In this document: positions 7,201 to 12,809 of the stretch, piece after piece
Layout of the letters: each line of letters opens with the position of its first letter
Numbering within the stretch: the stretch's first letter is position 1
NCBI GenBank assembly: GCA_028691095.1
Contig: JAQUZZ010000010.1
Coordinates: 1-12,809 of the forward strand
Source of the DNA: Alistipes sp.
GTDB lineage: Bacteria; Bacteroidota; Bacteroidia; Bacteroidales; Rikenellaceae
Direction of reading: 5' to 3'
DNA: 12,809 bases
Position numbers and translations under genes: made by a program
Notes under the pieces: model-generated
The model's database searches: none
The model's input: the letters and a program-made list of their open reading frames with translations, nothing else
What the model was told of the DNA's origin: nothing

Positions 7201-7244
7201 CTAATCTATTAATATTGTAAGCCGATAAGGGCTACAAAAAATTC

Positions 7245-8600
7245 CTAACGCAATACACCAACGCAACCCAGCGGTTTGTAGTAATCTTTATCGGTCATAC
7301 CACTTGCATCTTTTTTGGAAGAGTAGATGGTACGTTTGCCACCGATCAACATTCCGGCACCTGAACCGCCTTCCAGATCCACAGCGTTGTAGCACTGCCA
7401 CTCAGCCATGATGTCACACTCCTGCTGGATCGTGATTCCCGGAGACTCGTAAGATTCGCAAACAAAGAATACATAGTATCCATTGGCAGTGGTACCAATT
7501 GCCGAACAAGCAAACTGTGTGGTATTATCCAAACCGGACTGTTTTACACCACGACCAATCAACAAGTTACGCGCATACATGGCATAATATGCAGCCGTAT
7601 CTTCGTATTTTGCACTATTCCACTGAACGTTCCAGTTCTTACCGATCAACACAGTGTTGGTCTTGCTGACACCAAATGCAGTGGGTTTACCCTCTGTACC
7701 TTGGTTCAACACCTGACCTTCAGCCAAAATCAAATGATCGGTAGCACTACCGTTGATCATCACAGCCGCTGTATTGTCCTGTGCATAGAACTCAGGCATC
7801 GTGGTCTTGAAAGCATAACCATTACTCAATACCCCAAATTTCGCACGTTTATCAGCCACTACTACATAGGCTTCATTCTCAAAGAGATCCTCTGTTTTAT
7901 AAACGGCCATATACGAGGGGTGGGTAAACTCGCCTTGTACACGCGTCCAACCTTTCGGTGCAATCGACACGTCTGCAGACTCAGCACGTTTCAAAGTATA
8001 GGTTACGGTACCACCACGATCCGATTTAGCCACAATCTCCTGATCGCTGGTCAAATCCATAATTGCAGAGGTCGAACTGGGCGTTACCATGGCGCCGCCT
8101 TTGGGGCTCACCGTGAAATCGCACTGGATCTTAGTTACATCCACCACGTTATTAAACTCGATGCCAATGACATTGGTGTCATGGTTAATCACGACTCGAC
8201 CCACAACCTCACCGTTATCAGCCGTAGCGACCAAATTCATCAACGGATAGTCAACGGCTCCGTATACATCATAGTAAATCAGATCTTTACCAGTCTGTAC
8301 CACGATAGTCGATCCTGCCGTTCTCGAAAGATCCAACGTAGCCGGATTCTTCATCAACGGGGTGTAGAGATAGGCTCCGTCTACAAATTCAAATGTGACA
8401 GGAACAGATGACAAGGTGTTGTACTCGGAGTAAAGCACGTCAATCCGTTTATTCACCTGATCGATCGTAACTTCAGCCCCAGGAACCGTGGCCTTCACGA
8501 TCGGATTGGGATCACCCGCCTTCTCGTCATCTTTGCACGAACAAAACAGAACGGCCGACAACAGAAGAGGTAGAACACTGAGTTTTAGGCACTTTTTCAT
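7245..8600 (-). CDS. Surface lipoprotein: two Ig-like domains plus phosphodiester-glycosidase (NAGPA)-like domain
   Basis: A 451-residue protein. Residues 1-22 are a lipoprotein signal peptide (LFCSC, modified residue most likely Cys22), followed by KDDEKA, a good match to K(D/E)2-type surface-export signals of Bacteroidota lipoproteins. Domains at about 43-113 (TIDQVNKRIDV to TLDLS) and 133-203 (VINHDTNVIGI to MDLT) align with those of the 5396-6898 product. From about 215 to the end the pattern fits the phosphodiester glycosidase family (PF09992, related to the mannose-6-phosphate uncovering enzyme): AVMINGS (279-285), CSAIGTTANGYYVFFV (365-380) and NAVDLEGGSGAGM (405-417). The last normally reads NLDGGGSS; here Asp/Glu replace the usual Asn/Asp, so activity is not assured. 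The ATG at 8600 precedes a signal peptide and matches its paralogue; the frame is open upstream to 8714, but that is leader DNA. Likely substrate: an extracellular glycan (inference). Confidence 0.8.
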   Translation of the reverse strand: MKKCLKLSVLPLLLSAVLFCSCKDDEKAGDPNPIVKATVPGAEVTIDQVNKRIDVLYSEYNTLSSVPVTFEFVDGAYLYTPLMKNPATLDLSRTAGSTIVVQTGKDLIYYDVYGAVDYPLMNLVATADNGEVVGRVVINHDTNVIGIEFNNVVDVTKIQCDFTVSPKGGAMVTPSSTSAIMDLTSDQEIVAKSDRGGTVTYTLKRAESADVSIAPKGWTRVQGEFTHPSYMAVYKTEDLFENEAYVVVADKRAKFGVLSNGYAFKTTMPEFYAQDNTAAVMINGSATDHLILAEGQVLNQGTEGKPTAFGVSKTNTVLIGKNWNVQWNSAKYEDTAAYYAMYARNLLIGRGVKQSGLDNTTQFACSAIGTTANGYYVFFVCESYESPGITIQQECDIMAEWQCYNAVDLEGGSGAGMLIGGKRTIYSSKKDASGMTDKDYYKPLGCVGVLR

Positions 8601-8744
8601 AAACAAGGTTTTTAATATTAGAATAATGAATGAATTCAAAAATGGCTTTATCTGCGCATCTCCGTCATGCTTCGACACGCACTGTTGACTGGTATACCCA
8701 TCGTCTAAAACCATCTCAACGATACTGCATACTTAAATCAAAAT
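8601..8744 (-). promoter_or_regulatory. Long leader with 102 extra bases relative to the paralogue
   Basis: The leader of the 7245-8600 gene resembles that of the 5396-6898 gene: both have an ACAAGGTTTT stretch just upstream of the ATG, then GAATTCAAAA. In the shorter leader TCAAAA runs straight into TCAAAGTTA. Here the two are separated by 102 bases between TCAAAA copies at 8636-8641 and 8738-8743. The extra segment is less AT-rich than its surroundings and has no recognisable riboswitch or gene. Confidence 0.5.
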
Positions 8745-8776
8745 CAAAGTTAAACCTTTTTTTTTAATCCAGCAAT
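8745..8776 (-). promoter_or_regulatory. Promoter of the phosphodiester-glycosidase-like gene
   Basis: On the minus strand ATTG (8776-8773, 3 of 4 with TTTG) precedes TAACTTTG (8752-8745) by 20 bp. The predicted leader is about 140 nt. A weaker candidate nearer the gene was not found. Confidence 0.65.
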
Positions 8777-8907
8777 AACTTCTCCTATTATTTTCAACTT
8801 TTTCGATAAAAAAATCGAAAAAAATCCCATTGCATCCCCTTTACAAGACCTCATACAGATCCTGATTCCTCGATCGCCCCCCCTCTATTTCCATGCCCAC
8901 AAAACAC
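8777..8907. other. AT-rich spacer downstream of tsf
   Basis: This is the remainder of the 387-bp gap between the tsf stop and the lipoprotein ATG (8601-8987), outside the leader, promoter and terminator. It is AT-rich at 8777-8826 and then mixed; I see no gene, repeat or RNA in it. Confidence 0.4.
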
Positions 8908-8940
8908 AAGCAGAATGAAAGGATGCCTTTCATTCTGCTT
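8908..8940 (-). terminator. Terminator of the ribosomal protein / tsf transcript
   Basis: AAGCAGAATGAAAGG (8908-8922) and CCTTTCATTCTGCTT (8926-8940) form a perfect 15-bp stem around an ATG triloop. On the minus strand it is followed by GTGTTTTGTG, an imperfect T tract. Its position 47 bp after the tsf stop codon supports termination of the cluster here. Confidence 0.75.
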
Positions 8941-8987
8941 AAAATAGGAAATGATCGTAGACTCGGGATTGAGCCTAATGGGGTGAA

Positions 8988-9806
8988 TTAGTCGTTCAAC
9001 GAGAAGCGTTTGTAAGCTACAACCGTTGCATCCGGACAATCCTGCTTGATGTAAGCACTCACCGAGATCTTATTGTTCTTTACCAAAGGTTGACTCAGCA
9101 ACGTGTTCTCGGTCAAGAATTTATTAACCTTACCCTCTGCAATTTTATCCAGCATGGCTTCGGGCTTGCCGTCCAAACGAGCCTGCTCACGACCGATTAC
9201 ACGCTCATGCTCAATCACCTTCGGATCGCAATCCTCACGACTGATTGAAATGGGAGCCATTGCCGTAGCCTGCATGGCTACATCTTTGGCTACTTCGTCC
9301 GAAACACTCTTGTTGAAGCCGATCAATGCACCCAACTTATTGTTCATGTGAACATAAGCCACACACATCGGAGCCTCGATCCGCGCATAGAAAGGCAATT
9401 CAACCTTCTCACCGGTTTGTCCCGATTTCTCGGTCACCAGATCCGCAACGGTACGACCACCAGTCATCACGCCATTCAGAGCCTCCAAATCGGCTGCATC
9501 AGCCACTACGGCCAACTCCAAAATCTCATGGGCAGTGGTAGTAAATTCTGAGTTTTTCGCCACAAAGTCGGTCTCGCAAGCCAAGCAGAGCAGATAGCCC
9601 TTATTGCCAACGATCTTAGAAACGACAATCCCTTCACTGGCCGAACGATCGGCCCGTTTAGCGGCTACCAGTTTCCCCTTCTCGCGGATAATATCCTGAG
9701 CTTTGTCATAGTCGCCGTTGGCCTCCATCAATGCCTTCTTGCAATCCATCATACCGGCTCCGGTCATTTTACGGAGCTTGGCAACATCGGCAGCTTTGAT
9801 TTCCAT
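8988..9806 (-). CDS. tsf: Elongation factor Ts
   Basis: EF-Ts is the cytoplasmic nucleotide-exchange factor that reloads EF-Tu with GTP. The 272 residues are within the normal range. Residues 1-50 form the UBA-like EF-Tu-binding domain (VAKLRKMTGAGMMDCKKAL), followed by the conserved TDFVAKN (79-85) that contacts the EF-Tu G domain, and then the two core subdomains. The ATG at 9806 gives the standard MEIKAADV-type N-terminus. It lies 204 bp downstream of rpsB, the partner found next to it in most bacteria. A perfect 14-bp palindrome sits 15 bp before the ATG and a clear hairpin lies after the stop. Confidence 0.98.
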   Translation of the reverse strand: MEIKAADVAKLRKMTGAGMMDCKKALMEANGDYDKAQDIIREKGKLVAAKRADRSASEGIVVSKIVGNKGYLLCLACETDFVAKNSEFTTTAHEILELAVVADAADLEALNGVMTGGRTVADLVTEKSGQTGEKVELPFYARIEAPMCVAYVHMNNKLGALIGFNKSVSDEVAKDVAMQATAMAPISISREDCDPKVIEHERVIGREQARLDGKPEAMLDKIAEGKVNKFLTENTLLSQPLVKNNKISVSAYIKQDCPDATVVAYKRFSLND

Positions 9807-9821
9807 AGTTCTATTTTTTAG

Positions 9822-9835
9822 TTCGTTATAACGAA
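9822..9835. repeat. Perfect palindrome just upstream of tsf
   Basis: TTCGTTATAACGAA is a 14-bp perfect palindrome ending 15 bp before the tsf ATG. In RNA it could only pair with a minimal loop, so it may instead be a protein-binding site, or it may be chance. Confidence 0.4.
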
Positions 9836-9937
9836 TGAAACAAACATCGTGCTATCGCTCAGCGCAACCCCAAGGTCAACGCTCCCTCTCTACCAGAGTA
9901 GATCCACAGCACACTACAAGGATCGACCTTTATAGGT

Positions 9938-9972
9938 TTGCGTCATACGGACATTTAGCCCCTATGACGCAA
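9938..9972 (-). other. Hairpin in the rpsB-tsf spacer
   Basis: TTGCGTCATA (9938-9947) and TATGACGCAA (9963-9972) form a perfect 10-bp stem with a 15-nt loop in the transcript. No T tract follows, so it looks more like a processing, stability or regulatory structure than a terminator. Confidence 0.5.
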
Positions 9973-9989
9973 TCCAATAGGTCACGATC

Positions 9990-10009
9990 TCTTTGGCTTG
10001 CGCCAAAGA
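9990..10009 (-). other. GNRA-capped hairpin directly after the rpsB stop codon
   Basis: In the minus-strand RNA TCTTTGGC-GCAA-GCCAAAGA is an 8-bp stem closed by a GCAA (GNRA) tetraloop. It begins one base after the rpsB stop codon (10011-10013). No T tract follows. It could stabilise the rpsB 3' end or mark a processing site between rpsB and tsf. Confidence 0.5.
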
Positions 10010-10010
10010 T

Positions 10011-10862
10011 TTAGGCTTCAGCAGCAGGGGCTTCGGCTTCAGCGGCGGGTTCTGCTACCGCTTCAGCAACTTCAGCAGCCTCAGCTACATCGCTCTTCGG
10101 AGCGCGTTTTACACGCGGACGAGCCTCTTTCTCCTCTTTTTTCGGAGCTTCGGCAGCCTCTTTCTCTTTCTCCAGTTTGCGCTCTGCGGCACCTTCGGCG
10201 ATGGCAGCGGTCACGGCATCCAAAATTACAGCAATGGATTTGGTGGCGTCATCGTTTGCAGGAATCACATAATCGATATGCGTCGGATCACAACAAGTAT
10301 CAACCAAGGCAAACACCGGAATATTGAGACGATTGGCCTCTTTCACCGCGTTGGACTCTTTCTGAATATCCACCACAAACAGAGCGGCGGGCAGACGAGT
10401 CAGGTCGGCGATCGAACCGAGGTTCTTCTCCAGTTTGGCACGCTGACGGCTGATCTGCAATTTCTCACGTTTCGAGAAGTTGTCGTAGGTGCCGTCGGCA
10501 GTAAATTTATCAATGGTAGCCATCTTCTTGACGGCTTTGCGGATAGTAGGGAAGTTTGTGAGCATACCGCCCGGCCAACGCTCCGTAACATACGGCATAT
10601 TGACGGCCGATACTTTCTCTGCAACAACCTCTTTGGCCTGTTTCTTCGTTGCAACGAAGAGTACGCGGCGACCGCTTTTCACGATCTGTTTGAGAGCTGC
10701 GGCAGCCTCATCGACTTTAGCCACGGTTTTGTGGAGGTCGATAATATGAATCCCGTTTTTCTCCATGAAGATATAAGGAGCCATTTTGGGATTCCATTTT
10801 CTTTTGAGGTGACCGAAATGAACTCCGGCCTCTAACAATTGATTGAAATCAGTTCTTGACAT
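10011..10862 (-). CDS. rpsB: 30S ribosomal protein S2
   Basis: S2 binds late to the 30S head/body junction and is needed for S1 docking. The protein is 283 residues: the conserved core (about 1-225) carries LLEAGVHFGHLKRKWNPKM near the N-terminus, RRVLFVATKKQA and RWPGGMLTNF, all hallmark S2 segments. Residues about 226-283 are an Ala/Glu/Lys-rich, low-complexity tail ending in repeated AEA/PAAE units, a common lineage-specific extension. The ATG at 10862 yields the canonical N-terminus. It is preceded by a 191-bp spacer with RNA structure and no visible TAnnTTTG box, so it is probably read through from rplM-rpsI, and is followed by tsf. Confidence 0.98.
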   Translation of the reverse strand: MSRTDFNQLLEAGVHFGHLKRKWNPKMAPYIFMEKNGIHIIDLHKTVAKVDEAAAALKQIVKSGRRVLFVATKKQAKEVVAEKVSAVNMPYVTERWPGGMLTNFPTIRKAVKKMATIDKFTADGTYDNFSKREKLQISRQRAKLEKNLGSIADLTRLPAALFVVDIQKESNAVKEANRLNIPVFALVDTCCDPTHIDYVIPANDDATKSIAVILDAVTAAIAEGAAERKLEKEKEAAEAPKKEEKEARPRVKRAPKSDVAEAAEVAEAVAEPAAEAEAPAAEA

Positions 10863-10906
10863 TGTTCCTGATTGTTTAAATCTCTGATTAAAATTCTCTT
10901 TACATC

Positions 10907-10943
10907 AATTGCGACGGTAGTGTCCTAGACAATCCTCGCAATT
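10907..10943 (-). promoter_or_regulatory. Stem-loop in the rpsB leader
   Basis: The transcript can pair AATTGCGA with TCGCAATT (plus-strand positions 10936-10943 and 10907-10914; 8 bp). Inside the loop TGTC pairs with GACA (10921-10924 and 10928-10931). Ribosomal protein leaders often bind their own product. A role in S2 autoregulation is possible but not shown; I do not recognise a catalogued motif. Confidence 0.4.
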
Positions 10944-11053
10944 TTCCGCAGAAAGGCAATTTCGACAGTAGGGTTGGACTTACTCGCAAGCTCGACCAAC
11001 AATCTGCAAAATTTAAAAACGCTTTCTGTGCTCGGTGAACGCTGAAAAGAGTA

Positions 11054-11446
11054 CTAACGTTTACTGAACTGGAACTTACGACGTGCTCCGGGTTGACCGG
11101 GTTTCTTACGCTCAACCTCACGCGGATCACGCGTCATAAAACCGTTCTTCTTGAGCACCGGACGCATCTCGGCGTCAATTTCGCAGAGTGCGCGGGCGAT
11201 ACCCAAACGAGCAGCCTCAGCCTGTCCCTTAATTCCGCCACCATCCAAGTTGATGGTGATGTCGTAGCTCTCCACGTTGTTGGTCACCAACAACGGTTGT
11301 TTTACGACATACTGGAAAATCTCCAACGGAAAATAAGTGTCCAGAGGTTTTTGGTTGATTGTAATGTTACCTTTACCGGGTTTCACGTAAACGCGAGCTA
11401 CAGCAGCTTTCCGACGTCCAACGCTGTTTACAACTTCCATACTCAT
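11054..11446 (-). CDS. rpsI: 30S ribosomal protein S9
   Basis: S9 lies in the 30S head, with its C-terminal tail reaching the P-site tRNA. The 130 residues are the normal length. GRRKAAVARVYVKPGKGNITINQ at the N-terminus, the GGG(I/L)KGQAEAARLGIARAL segment and the basic tail ending FSKR (the universal S9 C-terminus) identify it. The ATG at 11446 shares one base with the rplM stop codon (TAATG). A second ATG two codons in (11440) is possible. The overlap suggests translational coupling with rplM. Confidence 0.98.
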   Translation of the reverse strand: MSMEVVNSVGRRKAAVARVYVKPGKGNITINQKPLDTYFPLEIFQYVVKQPLLVTNNVESYDITINLDGGGIKGQAEAARLGIARALCEIDAEMRPVLKKNGFMTRDPREVERKKPGQPGARRKFQFSKR

Positions 11447-11901
11447 TACTTAATTTCGTTTAATTTAATAACTTTCGGGGCTTGAGCTTCATGAGGATGC
11501 TCACTCCCAACATACACCTTCAGGTTCCGCATTTGTGCAGCACCCAGGCGCGTACGAGGGATCATGCCTTTTACGGCCTTCTCGATCAAGAATGCGGGAT
11601 CTTTTTTGAGATACTCCGCAGGAGTTGTTACCCGAATACCTCCAGGGTAACCCGAATGACGAACATACTCTTTGTCCGACAACTTTTTACCGGTCAGTCT
11701 CACCTTCTCGGCGTTGATGATAATGACATTATCACCACAATCAACGTGAGGAGTGAAACTCGGCTTGTCTTTTCCGCGCAGGATTTTAGCCACCTGCGAA
11801 GCGAGACGTCCCAATACCGCTTGGCTCGCGTCAATCAGAACCCACTCCTTTTTGACGGTGGCAGCATTTGCGGAAATTGTTTTGTAGCTTAGTGACTCCA
11901 C
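11446..11901 (-). CDS. rplM: 50S ribosomal protein L13
   Basis: L13 is an early-assembly protein of the 50S subunit. At 151 residues it matches Bacteroidota homologues. [16 protein letters not shown] at the N-terminus, [15 protein letters not shown] and [19 protein letters not shown] are typical. The start is GTG (11899-11901), chosen because it gives [10 protein letters not shown], which parallels the MDTLSYKT start usual in the phylum; no in-frame ATG is nearer. It is the first gene of the rplM-rpsI-rpsB-tsf series and has a TATCTTTG box about 60 bp upstream. The stop codon overlaps the rpsI start by one base. Confidence 0.97.
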   Translation of the reverse strand: MESLSYKTISANAATVKKEWVLIDASQAVLGRLASQVAKILRGKDKPSFTPHVDCGDNVIIINAEKVRLTGKKLSDKEYVRHSGYPGGIRVTTPAEYLKKDPAFLIEKAVKGMIPRTRLGAAQMRNLKVYVGSEHPHEAQAPKVIKLNEIK

Positions 11902-11941
11902 TTTTTTAAGGTTTTAAAATGAATACTTGTATGTGATCCTT

Positions 11942-11957
11942 GCCCGCTTTTACGGGC
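11942..11957 (-). other. Short hairpin at the 5' end of the rplM transcript
   Basis: GCCCG (11942-11946) and CGGGC (11953-11957) can form a 5-bp GC stem with a 6-nt loop at about the predicted transcription start. It may stabilise the 5' end of the message; the short stem makes this uncertain. Confidence 0.3.
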
Positions 11958-11960
11958 TTG

Positions 11961-11968
11961 CAAAGATA
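11961..11968 (-). promoter_or_regulatory. rplM: -7 box (TATCTTTG) of the ribosomal cluster
   Basis: The minus strand reads TATCTTTG, a full TAnnTTTG match, expected to start transcription near 11955 with a leader of about 54 nt. The nearest TTTG upstream is 16 bp away rather than the usual 19-21, inside an A/T-homopolymer-rich stretch. Confidence 0.6.
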
Positions 11969-12099
11969 GTGTTTTTTTTCAAAACAAAAAAATAAGTCGG
12001 TGTATTTCATTCTCCGAACCCGTTTAAGCACGCGCATCCGTCATTTATTATATACGGCGGTTCGCCTGGCCGTCCATCCAAAGAGTGCACCACCGCCAA

Positions 12100-12809
12100 C
12101 TACCGGCCTCCCCGATAAAAAACGCCCAAGGGCAGGGCCTTGCCAAAAGAGTCGGTAAAATAGAGCTCACCGAACTCCTCGGTACGAAACGCGCCGATCA
12201 ACTGCTGCACGGCACTACGCGCCAACAAAGCCGAGAGACCCATGGAGTAGAGGTTGAGCACCAAGAAGCCCGTGTCGGTCAACAGGGCTCCGCAAAGGGT
12301 CAGCATCTCGTTGAGTTGCTCTTCGAGCACCCACTTCTCTCCCTCTACACCGCGGCCGTAAGCCGGCGGATCGAGGATGATTCCGTGATAGCGTTTGCCC
12401 CGTTTCACTTCGCGGCGTACAAACTTCAGGGCATCATCCACCATCCACCGCACACCCTCCAGATGGGAGGCCTCCAGATTCTCCCGCGCCCAATTCACCA
12501 CGGGGCGCACGGAGTCGACATGCGTCACCCCCGCACCCGCAGCACGTGCAGCCAAGGTGGCTCCACCCGTGTAGGCAAACAAATTCAGCACCTGCACCTC
12601 CGGCGTCACACTCCGCAACTGCTGCACACTCCGAAAGATATACTCCCAGTTCTCAGCCTGCTCCGGAAAGATGCCCACGTGTTTGAACGCTGTGAGTCCC
12701 AATCTCATCTTCAGGGTAAAACCCTCGCCCTCATACCCCAGATACCTCTGTTCGGGCATACCGCGCTTACAGCTCCACTCGGCGCGCTCCTCGCTGCGTC
12801 GACCTCTGC
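12100..12809 (-). CDS. Class I SAM-dependent methyltransferase (RlmI/PF10672-like), 5' end outside window
   Basis: The gene enters from the right edge. The frame has no stop from 12809 to the TAG at 12100-12102, so 235 C-terminal codons are visible and the true start lies outside. An internal Met at 12759 should not be taken as the start, because the upstream in-frame residues (including GAEWS-like positions) continue a family-typical region before MPEQRYLGYEGEGF. From that Met, FKHVGIFPEQAENW is followed by the SAM-binding loop LNLFAYTGGATLAA (58-71), an acidic ribose-contact residue in THVDSV (79-84) and the catalytic-site-type motif ILDPPAYGRG (128-137). These match the Bacteroidota methyltransferases related to the rRNA cytosine-C5 methylase RlmI. 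The substrate is not determinable here. It points the same way as the ribosomal cluster but is separated from rplM by 198 bp that include the rplM promoter. Confidence 0.85.
   Translation of the reverse strand, partial: RGRRSEERAEWSCKRGMPEQRYLGYEGEGFTLKMRLGLTAFKHVGIFPEQAENWEYIFRSVQQLRSVTPEVQVLNLFAYTGGATLAARAAGAGVTHVDSVRPVVNWARENLEASHLEGVRWMVDDALKFVRREVKRGKRYHGIILDPPAYGRGVEGEKWVLEEQLNEMLTLCGALLTDTGFLVLNLYSMGLSALLARSAVQQLIGAFRTEEFGELYFTDSFGKALPLGVFYRGGR

Noticed and set aside
8601..8714. 38-codon N-terminal extension of the phosphodiester-glycosidase-like frame
   Set aside because: It would place a hydrophilic segment before the signal peptide, and the paralogue starts at the equivalent MKK. 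The DNA is better read as leader.
9993..10835. 280-codon open frame on the plus strand opposite rpsB
   Set aside because: It covers the rpsB coding region, and its Phe/Gly/Ser-rich start mirrors the Ala/Glu-rich S2 tail. rpsB identity is certain.

Overview
The window looks like a piece of a Bacteroidota (order Bacteroidales-like) chromosome. Evidence: several genes are preceded by the phylum's characteristic -7 box TAnnTTTG, three of them with a -33 box at 20-21 bp. There are no clear Shine-Dalgarno sequences. Lipoproteins carry Bacteroidota-style signals (a Cys followed by K-D/E-rich residues). The ribosomal cluster order rplM-rpsI-rpsB-tsf is typical of this phylum. Genus cannot be assigned from what is visible.

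Layout, left to right. A glutaminyl-peptide cyclotransferase-like lipoprotein (minus, start near 1181) diverges from serS (plus, 1467-2738). The two share a 285-bp spacer with back-to-back -7 boxes. serS converges on a BamA/TamA-type outer-membrane beta-barrel gene (minus, 3060-4625); a perfect 17-bp hairpin lies between their 3' ends. A gene-poor, hairpin-rich stretch follows (about 4690-5340). It includes a 219-bp MITE-like element (4697-4915) with 12-bp terminal inverted repeats and 6-bp direct repeats (TATTTA) on both sides, sitting a few bases upstream of the barrel gene's promoter.

Next come two separately promoted, minus-strand surface-lipoprotein genes (5396-6898 and 7245-8600). They share a paralogous N-terminal half (signal peptide plus two tandem Ig-like domains) and similar promoter/leader DNA. 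Their C-terminal halves differ: one has two galactose-binding-like beta-sandwich modules, the other a phosphodiester-glycosidase (NAGPA)-like domain. The second gene's leader holds 102 extra bases bounded by TCAAAA repeats.

The rest is the conserved translation cluster on the minus strand: rplM (GTG start) and rpsI overlapping by one base, then rpsB and tsf. Both later spacers (about 200 bp) contain RNA hairpins that could set relative expression. A SAM-dependent methyltransferase gene (minus) enters from the right edge and is cut at its 5' end.

Housekeeping functions (translation, tRNA charging, rRNA-type methylation) surround an accessory block of envelope proteins. The most unusual content is the hairpin-dense element at 4697-4915 and the modular lipoprotein pair. 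I see no CRISPR array, rRNA, complete tRNA, transposase or phage gene.
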